Positions 10,855 to 21,549 of a stretch of DNA of 64,000 nucleotides are shown piece by piece. Source of the stretch: Microstegium vimineum (lineage: Eukaryota; Streptophyta; Magnoliopsida; Poales; Poaceae). A program made the position numbers and the translations under genes. Every line of letters begins with the position of its first letter. Position 1 is the stretch's first letter. The stretch is taken from NCBI GenBank assembly GCA_022036555.1, contig CM039126.1, positions 8,104,079 to 8,168,078 on the forward strand, read 5' to 3'. Below the pieces are notes generated by a model, which saw nothing but the letters and a program-made list of their open reading frames with translations, did no database searches and was not told the origin of the DNA.

Positions 10855-13800
10855 TGTCACACCCAATTTCAAGGACGAAATAGGATGCATAACATTATGT
10901 GTGCCCAGCAATAATCCACACATAAGTTCACAAATTACAAAGTACCATCACAGAGTTTAATACATATCGTACATATATCCATTACAAGAATAAATAAAAC
11001 AGACAGAAGATACATCTAGCTCTTGAGGCTCCATCTCACGGGGAAGGGCAACTGGTTGACCAAGCCTAGAAATCTTCGGGAAACTCCTCATAGCCTTCTG
11101 CTTCTGTTACCCATCCGGGATTTTTATCCAAAATTGAAAAGAAAACAAGCGTGAGTACACTCGTACTCAGCAGTATAACATGGGGTTATGAAGCTCAAAA
11201 GGATGACACTGGCTTACTGCGTTTTAGCACTTTTAGTTGGTCAAAGTTTTATTATTAAGTAACATCAGATTATGCTTAAGCCCCAAATGATCCCTCTTAT
11301 ATCCTTGCCAACGTTTAAAGAATATAAACATCATCATAACAGAGGTGGCAACAGGAACATAAAGGTTGGTCAAGTTAATTAATTAAACCGTCAGTTTTCC
11401 GGGCCGCTTGTAACCGTGAGCACGGCTGATATATCAGTTTTAACACTCTGCAGAGGTTGTGCATCTTTACCCATGAGTCGTGATGCCCCAAATGCCCGGG
11501 TTAATTACTCCCATAACACTGCCAAGGTGAGGGGCGGGGTTCACTATGAAACCTTTCATAGTATCTCGTCTAACAAGATTAGGGCCACTAGGATTGGCAA
11601 GGGGTGATAGAGCTCCCCTTCCGAGTAGCATAAAGACCCGCAGCCTACGCTCAAACTCGGACAGAGGCCGCACTATAACTAGCTCGGCAAGAGCCTAATG
11701 CGCCCTTTCGGGTAACCGCTAACGAGCTAGAAAAGAGCCTACTGCTGAGTTAAAGCCAGAGCCATGTAGCTCTCACGGTTGCACTGTCAGTCCCAGCTTT
11801 TGCCAACAGTGAGTTATTATAAAAGGTTATGTTCCAATTGTCATAAACAGGATCACAAATTCATTCAAAGCATTATAACATTTGGCAGGGATCAAGTATC
11901 ATTTCATAAAGCACTAGCCTTCTACCCATATGCATAACCCATAGGAGTCAAGGAATAGGATTTCAATTCTATGGAAACATACTACGGGTATCAATTTAAA
12001 CACATGCACATGAAATCATAGTTATGGTAAATAGGATAACAAGGTAGGTCCCATGCTATACTTGCCTTGGCTCTCAAAGTCTTGCTGGTCAAAACACTCC
12101 TGATCAAAGAACTCTTGATCACCAACAAACTCCTCACTGCCTGAACTCAATCACGGCATTGCAACAACACGCATTCCAATTGCATACATACAAAGCAAAC
12201 AAAACTAATATTAGAACAGTACACCATCAACAGTAAACAGAGTTAAAAGGTTTATAAAAAGATACTACGCATTGCTACGATCATTTCAACGTGAATTTCA
12301 CGAAAATCGGATTTAAAACGCAAAAGATATGAATTTAATTAGTTCTCTAAGGGCATCTTTAGTATTTGAATTATCCTTGAATTTAAATAATTCAAACATG
12401 ACTAACAGATGGTTTAACATGTAGAGAATTTCGTTACAAATCTAACGCAACTCGAATCGTCCAAATCGGAGTTAAAATAAAGTTTTTATAAGCAATATAA
12501 GGCAGTGGCAATTCTGTAATTATTGAATTGCTATTTAATTTCCAGAATTAAAACAAACCGATCGGGTTTACGTCTTTGAACAGAGAAAACGTATTCGGTG
12601 AAGTGCGCCAGCGCTGTGGCGCGGGGCCGACGGGTCTGCCACTTGGCGTCGTGTGACAGGCGCGGTCCACAAAGGGCGCGTGGACCGTGTGCGGGACTTC
12701 GGTCCACCGGTCCACCGTGGACCGGGCTCCATACCCCTTCGGGGTTCTAATCCTGGCCGTTGGCTTTGGATCAGACGGCTCAGAGCAGATCAGAGAGGGG
12801 GAGAGGGAGAGAGTCGGCCGGAGGGGCAGTGACCGCGGCGGCTCGCCATTGCCGACGGCGAGTAGCTCGCCGGAGTTCACGAGATCAGTGATTCCAGCCA
12901 CAAAATCGCAAAGCAAGGGCAGGAGAAGGGAGAGAAAACCGAGGCGAGTGCGATGGTGCACTCGGTCGAACGCGGGGAGGAAGACAGAGGCAGCGCCATG
13001 GATCCCAGCGGCACTATCTCGTCGGCGAACACGGAGAACCCGCTCCCGACCGTCTCGGCTTCAACCAAAAGCACCGGGAGGACCGGCGTGCTTGTGCGAG
13101 TGCAACCGAGGGCTCGGTGGAGGCGGCGGCTTGCCGGAACAGGGAGGTCCGCGGCGGCGCCATGATCGGTTTCGATCGGTGTGTGCGGGTGAGTGAATTC
13201 AGCGCATTAGAGGTCAAATTGAGGACGCTGGAAGGTGCTGTGTATCCGTGCGATGCTAGAGAGGCACTCGGGTGAGGCGGTGCGCGGCCGGCGAGTGCTG
13301 ACCACGACGGTGCCATTAACGGCGGCGCGGGACGCTCGCGAGCAGTGCCACAGGGCCGTAAATTCGCCGAATTAAGGACTCAGAGAGGGAGAGAGGGCGA
13401 TGTCGAAGCTCACCGAGGCTTCGAAGGGAACGAAGACGGCTCAGGGTGGCTTGACAGCGTGGAACGGCGGTCGGCGTGCGACGGCGATCCGAGCTCTGCG
13501 TCCACGACGTCGGGCGTTCGAGGCGGCTCGAGCTCCGGGGACCTCTCGGTGACGGCGGCGGCGGCGGGGAGCAGATGGGAAAGGGGAGAGCAGAGGGATG
13601 GTGTGCTGCTTTATAGCGCAGAGCAGAGCGTGCGGGGCGTGCGGTTGCGGCCGACGAAATCGGACGTGGGCGCGGGTGAGAGGGAGCGGGGATCGTGCGG
13701 CGGTTGCCGTCCGCGGCGCGCTCGTGCGCGAACTCGGCGAGCAGTGCGGAGGGAGGTTGGGGACGGGCCTGACAGCGGGGCCAAGCGGCAGAGAGAGAGA

Positions 13801-14239
13801 AGAGAGGGGACGGTTGGGTTGGGACTGACCTGCGGGGTCCGGTAGGCAGCGAGACAGAGAAAGAAAGGAGAGAGAGGAAGGAGAGAGGGAGTTGCTGGGC
13901 TGCGGCTCTGGGCCGGCCTGTGGGCTGCGTAGAGAGAATGAGGGGGAGGGAAGAGTGGGCTGGATTTCAGGAGAGTGAGAGAATTCCTTTTCCCTTTTCT
14001 TTTTCTTTTCCTTTTCAAAATCCTTTTCTAAACAATTTGAATTCATTTGAATTTTGTTTTGCAAACTCAATCACCACATCAAGAATTATGCAGCTGCATG
14101 TATGCATCAACATGTTTCTAAACTAGAATTAATTTTATTTCCATAGAAATTATTCTTAAATTAAATTCAATGCTCACAAAATTCTTTAATAACTCATTTT
14201 CTATTATTTTAATTGCATTTCAAATTTGTGGGTGTTACA
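10855..14239 (-). mobile_element. Gypsy solo LTR nested in the Copia interior (Tekay/Del-like)
   Basis: The block begins TGTCACACCC and ends GGGTGTTACA on the plus strand, giving TGTAACACCC..GGGTGTGACA in its own minus orientation. Flanks are CTTGT and GTTGT, a 5-bp target duplication with one difference. It has no internal region, primer site or second LTR, so it is a solo LTR left by recombination. Minus strand near 11160-11190 has the GCTGAGTAC..GTACTCAC signature. 12590-13960 is a GC-rich island with long but domain-less open frames, probably LTR sequence rather than genes. Confidence 0.8.
13608..13617 (-). promoter_or_regulatory. Candidate TATA box in the solo LTR
   Basis: The minus strand reads GCTATAAAGC inside the GC-rich part of the LTR, followed by a GC-rich leader. 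The position suits an LTR promoter. No activity can be judged from sequence. Confidence 0.5.
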
Positions 14240-14384
14240 GTTGTATATTGTAGCACTTGAACTTCATCTTTTGACTTGGCATTAGTATGATAATAGAACT
14301 AAGCTTCATTACTTGATTCAATATATGATGAACAATATGAAACAATTGAATCAAGCCTCCAATGCCGATGGTACCTACAAACAT

Positions 14385-16587
14385 TCATCCACTTGTTGAT
14401 GGTACCCAAACTAGTTTGGGTCCTCTTAAGTTAGGAGCAACATACTTAGGCAATGCCTTAGTATGAATAGCGGGATGTTTTGTAATAGCAACCATAGAGG
14501 TACCATTTTCATCCTTTCTAAGCATATGATCATTATTAATTGAAATGGGCTTAGAAGTCATACCTAGGGGACATGAATTAGCCATGTGCCCCCTTTCCCG
14601 ACATGAGTAGCACACTCTCTTTGATTGATCCTTTTCTTCCTTGCTCATGTTGTTCTTCTCATTGCCTTGCCTTTCTTCTTTTGCTTGAATCTTCATCTCA
14701 AGCTTGATAGGACACTTCAAGGCAAAGTGTCCCATATCATCACACTTGTAGCACTTGATGTGAGCCAAATGATTCTTCCCTTGATCTTTGCTCATCATCA
14801 TCTTGACATCTTGAATAGGAGTTGGAGGCCTTGATCTTACTTTGCCACTTCTTCTAGTCTTCTTCTCCATCCCCAAGTAACCATATTGATGGTTGATCTT
14901 GTCTTGCTCTTGGGGCTTGATTTGTGGCATAGCTTGAGGATCTATTTGTTGCTTCACCAATTGCTTGGTTGGGCACATTGAGGTGAGATGACCCTAAACG
15001 TGACACTTGAAGCACTTGACATGATTTAGCCTCTCTTCTTCTTTCTTCAACTTGAGCTTCTCTTTATTGGGGGCAAGCATTTGCAAGATGTCCCATTTCA
15101 TGGCATTGGTAGAACATAAAGTGAGATAGCTTTTCTTCTTGTTGTTTCTTCATTTCTCTTTCATATCTTCTCTTTCCCCATCTCTTACCTTTGATATTGC
15201 TCTTGTTGAGTCCAATTACACTCTTGTCACCATGATTTCTCTTGTTTGTCAACATATGCTCAAAGGTGACTTTGGAGTTGTAGCACCTCTCTAACTTATA
15301 GCTCAATTTCTTCACTTATTCATTAATCTCATTGTTCTCCTTCAAAAGGTTAGTCTCACAAGACATAGAAGTAGAACAAGCATCTATATGTGAAGAGCAT
15401 GGCATATCAAGTAAATCATCACAAGAGGTGGATACATGCTTCTTCTTTACATCACAAGGGTTAGCAATAATATGTGGTTGATCATTTGACCCAAGTGATG
15501 AGCTCTCATCATTCTTAAGTTTCTTGAAAAATACTTTGATGAGAGAACCATGTTTCTTAACTAGATCTTCATGAGATACACAAAGTTGCTCATGTTCTAT
15601 TTTTAGCTCTTCATGTGAAGTTTTAAGAACATCAAGTAAGTGCTTATGTTCTTCACATGAATTCTTTAGAAATGAGTTTTCATTTTCTAATTTTATAGTT
15701 TTATTTTTCTCATTTTCTAAAGACATAGCCATGCTAGCAAGTCTATTTACAAGCTCATCATATGAATCAACATGATCAACTACATTGCAATTTGATACTT
15801 TTGTGTCACCTTGTGACATGAAGCAATGTGGTGATGTAGATGGGCTTGTAGTAGCATCATGATCATTGCCCGAGCATGAACCATCATTATTACCATCAAG
15901 AGTGCATGGAGTGACATCATCAATAACAACACTTGAGGCATCATCATCATCCATCTTGTCAAGTGAGCTTGTAGTTGATCTATCATCATCATCACTTGAC
16001 CATGAGGTAGAGCAATCTTCCACAACCACCAAGTTGTGATTATGCTCAACACCCTCATGTGCCTCCATCTCTATGTGATCCTCCTCCTTCTTGAATTTGC
16101 CATCATCCCAAGTAGAGACATCACCATAGAGATGCTTGAGTGCCATCCACATATCATGGGCACTCTCTGAAGTCATCACCCTATCAAATATCTCATTTTT
16201 CAAAGCATTGATTAGAAAACATTGGGCTTGTGCATCAAGTGTTAGGCACTCCTTTTGCGCTTGGGTTTGATTACTCTTATCCAAGGTATGAGTAAACCCA
16301 ACAATAATGATCCACCAAAACTTTGAGCCAAGAGCACAAATATGATCAAGCACATGGTGTTTCCACCGTGCATAGTGTGTGCCATCAAAAATGTGTGTAT
16401 CACACTCCGGTGACTTGTCTCCACCATCTTTACCTTCTACTATATTATCAACCATACTTGTCATATGTTTTAACTTTTCAAGCTCTTCTTGCATCTTGTT
16501 AATTTTCTCTCTTTGTTGCTCTTGCAACTTGGCGGAGATCTTGGCGGTGAGTTGCTCAACTAGTTGGTTGATTTGAACTTCATCCAT
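14385..16587 (-). pseudogene. Broken Copia-type gag with four CCHC zinc knuckles
   Basis: The first ATG after the primer site is at 16587. The N-terminal half has the FDGTHYARWKHHV motif of plant Copia gag (DUF4219/UBN2-like, about residues 65-80), then acidic Asp/Ser-rich and coiled-coil segments. Four CCHC knuckles follow: CHEMGHLANAC near 15070-15110, one starting CFKCH near 15000, CYKCDDMGHFALKC near 14720-14760, and CYSCRERGHMANSC near 14580-14620. The frame is interrupted by a TAA at 15316-15318, by a one-base shift in a C-run near 15070, and by a TAG inside the second knuckle. It ends at 14385 without protease or integrase. Gag would package element RNA; this copy cannot make a full product. 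Confidence 0.85.
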
Positions 16588-16638
16588 ATTGGCCAATATA
16601 ACTCCTCACGCCGTAAAGCGTATGATATGAGGAACCAA

Positions 16639-16650
16639 GCTCCGATACCA
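16639..16650 (-). other. Primer binding site for initiator tRNA-Met
   Basis: The minus strand reads TGGTATCGGAGC two bases inside the 5' LTR. It differs by one base from the plant Copia consensus complementary to the 3' end of initiator methionine tRNA. Confidence 0.9.
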
Positions 16651-16652
16651 AT

Positions 16653-18948
16653 TGAAAGGACCTAATTGTCCTAGAGGGGGGCGGGGGTGAATAGGCGTAT
16701 CTAAAAACTTATCACAAAGGCTAACCGAAATAAATGCGGAATTAAAACTATTGGTCTAGCCAAAGCAACACCCCTTTACTTAAAACACTAGCACCTAGCA
16801 AATTAAGATAAGAAGGCTTACTACGATGCCGGGCTAGGAAGCTCACCTAACAAGTCTAGGTTGCAAGGTCACACAAACCTAAGCAACTAGTACTCTAAGC
16901 AAACCGGGAGCTCCTACACATGCTAGTGAAGGCAAAGCGCACAAAGCCTAAGCTCACTAGTAATGTTCAATAGCATGGCTACACAAGTCAAACTAGAGAG
17001 CTCAAAAGCTTAGCTACACAAGCTAAGAAATGTGACTAACAAGACTACACAAGTCAATTAGTCACTCAAGAGCTACTTCTATGCTACACAAGCAAGAAGG
17101 TAACTAGCAAGATACACAAGCTATACTAGTTACTAAAGCAACCACTAAACACTAGCACAAGTATGAAACAATAAGTATAAGCTAGTGAATAGAGAGTGCA
17201 AACCACTGATTTGTACTACTGGCAGTAGGACCGGTACTACCGGTGGCTGACCGGTACTACTGGTGAAGGCAGATCGGTACTACCGGTGGTTCGCTGTAGC
17301 TCCGAGATCTCAATGTAATGAGCTTTGAATCCGAATCCGAGCTTTTCCCCATACTCCTTGAGGTTGAGGATGACGATGTTGAGCTTTGCTTGGATTGGTT
17401 CCTCTCCAATTTGTAGATCGGGCCTTCCCAACCTATGAACTTTGAAGGAGAGAGGAAGAACACGAAGAACTCAAGAACAAAGGATAGTCGAAGCTATCTC
17501 CACACCATCAAGCACGCGAGACTCAAGATTTATACCGAGGTTCGGTCCCCACAAAGAAGTTCCTACTCCTCGTTGTTGAGGTGACCACAAAGGTCAGAGT
17601 CTCTTCCACCTCCTTGCCTCCCTCAAGCAACCACAAAGGTTAGCCCAAGATTTTCACTAAGGATCGAATGGGTAATACAAACGATTCGGGGTGCCCTCAC
17701 AAATGAATCAACACGGGCAATCTCGAAGAACACCTAGCCGACTAGGATTCCAAGAATCCAAGAGTAACAAATGCAAAACAAACCGGCAAGATGTGGAATC
17801 CAAGTGCTCAAGTTGTAGATCGAAGCTCTCCACTCTCTAATCTCACTTCTCTAGCTCAAATCTAGCAAGGATTGATGTCTAGGGGCTAAGAGGGAGAGAG
17901 AGGGAGTGGGTCTAACACTTGGGAACCTTTTCTCAGATGTGGAGTCGAAATAATGGGGGTCTCCACCGCCCCACGGAAGGGGCAGCCTATTTATTCCCGC
18001 AGCTCCAGATGCACTACCGGTACTACCGGTAGTGTCCCACCGATACTACCGGTCCAAGATATCCGACCGTTGGAGCCTTCCGACCGTTGCACAAAGTTAG
18101 CCAACCGGTACTACCGGTCACCATCGGTACTACCGTGAGGAACTGGTACTACCGCTAGTTCAAAATCTCGCAACTTGAGACGCGCAGGAATTTTGCCTAC
18201 CGGTACTACCAGTAGTTCATTTTTTAGCACAATTTCAGCACCCAGCTAAGCCTTTGCACCCTGGCAGAAACACATCTTCTAAGTGCCCATGAGTGCAAGG
18301 TATCTCTCGAACGCATAAAGACTTATGACATGAGCACTCTTATCCTCATCAAGCTAGTCTACTATACATCCCTCTTGATAGTACGGATTTTCCTATAACT
18401 CAACCCGGTCAAACACTTCTCTAAACAACTATGACCGGTGAAATGAAATGCTCTAAGTTATACCTTTGCCGTGTGCATTCCAATTCATCTTCTTCTCCAA
18501 TGTTGACGCAACCCATGAACCAACCTATCACAAATGATATGATCCACTTCATATCATCATGTGACATATTGGTTCATCGATCTTGACTTCACTTGCCCTT
18601 CACCGTTGCCTTCGTCCATCGGTGCCAAGTCTTGCTCAAGCCTCCCGCCACGCGGTCAAACGCTTCAAGCCTCTAGCTTGCCCTTCACGCTTGCAACCAG
18701 TCCATCAAGCTAAGTCATGCCTTGACCTTCTCCACCTTGTCACATGACTCCATGTCATGTTTCATATGCAATGAGCTCCTTCATCATCAAGTTGAGCACC
18801 ATCAATATGCACAAGCCATCTCTCCATGACTGTATTGGTTGCTCACACTTGTGTACCTAAGGACTAAATCACTTGTGTGTCTCACATTAAACACATATTA
18901 GTCCACCTAAGTTGTCACTCAATTACCAAAACCAAACATGTACTTTCA
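16653..18948 (-). repeat. Copia 5' LTR (2296 bp)
   Basis: Upstream LTR in element orientation, bounded by TG..CA and followed inward by the primer binding site. The minus-strand AATAAATAGG near 17986-17997 is the candidate promoter TATA element. High similarity to the other LTR suggests insertion recent enough that nested order can be trusted. Confidence 0.9.
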
Positions 18949-19200
18949 TTAAGGTTGGCACTTACTGGAATCTCACTATTACCGTGCCGCTTACACATTT
19001 ACCACGTTTGTCTATGTGGCACGCCAGGTCGAAGCTGACACGCTGGCACGAGCAAGTCAAAAGACTCGGCTGCCCCTGCCCTTATGTCGCTCGGACAGTC
19101 CCTCTCTTCCCCATCTCGTTCCCCCGCCGCCGCCGCCCCCTTCTCAGCCCGCCGCCGCCCGCCTCGCATCCCGACGGCGACACCGTCCCGGCGAAGTCAC
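18949..19200 (+). repeat. MULE left terminal inverted repeat, inner part
   Basis: This continues the outer 29 bp at 5153-5181. It matches the complement of 24045-24294 over some 230 bp, including ATCTCACTATTACCGTGCCG, GTGGCACGCCAGGTCGAAGC and GCATCCCGACGGCGACACCG. The first five bases (TTAAG) are the Copia target duplication. The repeat runs to just before the ATG of the GRF gene, so it probably supplies that gene's promoter and leader. Confidence 0.85.
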
Positions 19201-19201
19201 C

Positions 19202-19758
19202 ATGTCTCATAGGGCCGAGTCATCCATCGTGAGTAGGTCCCCTAAGAGGCTGAGCTCTCCGGTGGCGAGGTCGGTGGCGTATCCGGTTGGTACGGAAACT
19301 GGGCTCCCTTTGATTGTGTGCCCCGATTGCAAGCTCGCTCGTGTTATCGAGCTTCGTGTGAAGCAGGATACCACGAACAAGAGCCGCATGTTCTTCAAAT
19401 GCCCAAGAAACGCGGTAAGTTTGGTGGATTTGGTTTTGTTATTCATTGAACCCTAGCATCTCAGCTGATTTGGTTTTTTTTGCACAATCGAAAATTGTGT
19501 GGATTTTTTAGGTTCCAGATGGCTTATTTCGATGAGTTGGTCGTCAAGAAGATCATTAGGGTCAGCTGTGAACAGATTGAGGAACTGGAGGAGGAAGAAG
19601 GAGCAGAAGACAGTGCTGGCGCCAAACTTGAGGGCGTCAAGGACCTTAGAACTGAGGAACTGGAGAAGAAGCTAGAGAAAATGATGTCAAAAATGAACTA
19701 TGTCATTGCTTGTCTTGTAATTGTTGTGTTTGGAGTTGTTATGAAAGCTATGACCTGA
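19202..19758 (+). CDS. GRF-type zinc-finger protein carried by the MULE
   Basis: The ATG at 19202 lies at the inner edge of the left terminal repeat. Exon 1 (19202-19414) carries CPDCKLARVIELRV..SRMFFKCPRN, the start of a GRF zinc finger. A GTAAGT donor at 19415 and an AG acceptor at 19517-19518 join it in frame to exon 2 (19519-19758), giving about 150 aa. The more usual-looking acceptor at 19510-19511 leads to an early stop. With the in-frame acceptor the last zinc ligand is not obvious, so the finger may be damaged. Exon 2 encodes an acidic coiled coil (EELEEEEG..EELEKKLEKM) and a C-terminal membrane segment (YVIACLVIVVFGVVM). Its function in grasses is unknown. It faces the transposase gene, in the position mudrB holds in MuDR. 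Confidence 0.6.
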
Positions 19759-21549
19759 TGGGATTTGTATGAAAGCTATGGGATTTGTATGACAATGAAC
19801 CTTTTGAAATCAATGAAATTCCCCTGTTTGGAGTCATTGAATGAATGAGCATCTTCTTAGATTTGTATGAATATGTGGGCAGTAACATGCATTCAGTGCA
19901 AAATTTTGGAGTTGCAATTTGACAACATATATAGGGGATAATTCAGTGCAATTACATAGGTAAGATGTTTTTGACATAGAAATATGGGCTGCTTGTTTGC
20001 CATTACATAACTGAGATCTTCTTGACCACTAAAATAAAAGGCACCATGCTGACTGTTTTGTGCCTAATAAAATACTAATGCTCTTCACCATACAAAATAA
20101 AAGGCACCATAGTGATTGTTTTGTGCCCAATTAACTACATAACATAGATTACTACTTGTCCATCAAAAGATAGGTTTCTGGGGAATACATCAACACAATG
20201 TATAAATGACCAAACATGGTCAGTTCCCCTTGCCCTTGCCCTTGCCCTTGCCCTTGCCCTTACCCTTGCCCTTGCCTCCATTCTTTGGTGGAGTTTTCAT
20301 CACTTTGCTTCCTAACACTTTCCTCCTTGGTGTCATTTTCTTGACAGGCTCAACTTGTTCTTCATCTTCTCCAAATAGTGCCCTATGATAGGACCAAAAT
20401 ATATGTAGTTAGTACATATAATGACAAGTTATAATTTCAAGTTTGAAGAACATGAGATGGATACCTTCTAACTGTTGTTTCTAGGCTAATGACTTCCAAA
20501 GCCATCACTTGCAACCCTCCTTCCTCTGCCCTTGTTGTTGCCTCCAGTTTTTCCCTTGATGTTGTTTCTAGGCTAATGACGGCCAAAGCCATCACTTGCA
20601 GCCCTCCTTCATCTACCCTTGCTAGAGCAAGGGCAGATGAAGCTAGAGAAAATGATGTCAAAAATGAACTATGTCATTGCTTGTCTTGTAATTGTTGTGT
20701 TTGGAGTTGTTATGAAAGCTATGACCTGATGGGATTTGTATGAAAGCTATGGGATTTGTATGATAATGAACCTTTTGAAATCAATGAAATTCCCTATTTG
20801 GAGTCATTGAATGAATGAGCATCTTCTTAGATTTGTATGAATATGTGGGTAGTAACATGCATTCAGTGCAAAATTTTGGAGTTGCAATCTGACAGCATAT
20901 ATTACATAGGTAAGATGTTTTTGACATAGAAATATGGGCTACTTGTTTGCCATTACATAACTGAGATCATCTTGACCACTAAAATAAAAGGCACCATGCT
21001 GACTGTTTTGTGCCTAATAAAATACTAATGCTCTTCACCATACAAAATAAAAAGGCACCATACTGATTGTTTTGTGCCCAATTAACTACATAACATAGAT
21101 TACTACTTGTCCATCAAAAGATAGGTTTCTGAGGAATACATCAACATAGTGTATAAATGACCAAACATGGTCAGTTCCCCTTGCCCTTGCCCTTGCCTCC
21201 ATTCTTTGGTGTTGTCATCACTTTCCTTCCTAACACTTTCCTCCTTGGTGTCATTTTCTTGACAGGCTCAACTTGTTCTTCATATTCTCCAAATATTGCC
21301 CTATGATAGGACCAAAATATATGTAGTTAGTACATATAATGACAAGTTATAATTTCAAGTTTGAAGAACATGAGATGGATACCTTCTAACTGTTGTTTCT
21401 GGGCTAATGACTTCCAAAGCCATCACTTGCAGCCCTCCTTCCTCTGCCCTTGTTGTTGCCTCTAGTTTTTCCCTTGTTGTTGTTTCTGGGCTAATGACGG
21501 CCAAAGCCATCACTTGCAGCCCTCCTTCATCTACCCTTGCTGGAGCAAA
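19670..21549. repeat. Tandem duplication joining the 3' ends of both MULE genes
   Basis: Copy 1 (about 19670-20632) and copy 2 (about 20641-21549) share the C-terminal coding end of the GRF gene, its 3' region, a TTGCCC tract and the C-terminal end of the minus-strand transposase frame. The copies differ by a shorter TTGCCC tract and small indels. Within each copy an 80-odd-bp segment (GCTAATGACTTCCAAAGCC and relatives) is itself repeated. Only copy 1 adjoins an intact GRF frame and only copy 2 adjoins the transposase body. Confidence 0.85.
20227..20277 (+). repeat. (TTGCCC)n microsatellite
   Basis: About eight units of CCCTTG with one CCCTTA variant. The corresponding tract in the second duplication copy near 21178-21200 has only about three units. 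Confidence 0.9.

Larger units (their letters stand above)
5182..18948 (-). mobile_element. Non-autonomous Copia-type LTR retrotransposon (gag only, TR-GAG-like)
   Basis: Two LTRs of about 2.3-2.4 kb begin TGAAAGGACC and end TTCA on the plus strand. Both flanks are TTAAG (5177-5181 and 18949-18953), a perfect 5-bp target duplication. On the minus strand a TGGTATCGGAGC primer binding site follows the 5' LTR and a purine tract precedes the 3' LTR. The interior holds only a broken gag. No protease, integrase, reverse transcriptase or RNase H frame was seen in either interior segment. The nested solo LTR at 10855-14239 accounts for 3.4 kb, so the original element was about 10.4 kb. Confidence 0.9.

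Noticed and set aside
12548..13196. Overlapping plus and minus frames in the GC-rich LTR core
   Set aside because: No domain, no consistent start, and both strands open; an effect of composition.
13441..14070. 209-codon minus-strand frame in the solo LTR
   Set aside because: Low-complexity Ser/Pro/Arg sequence within an LTR with defined ends; overlapping frames on the other strand are equally long.
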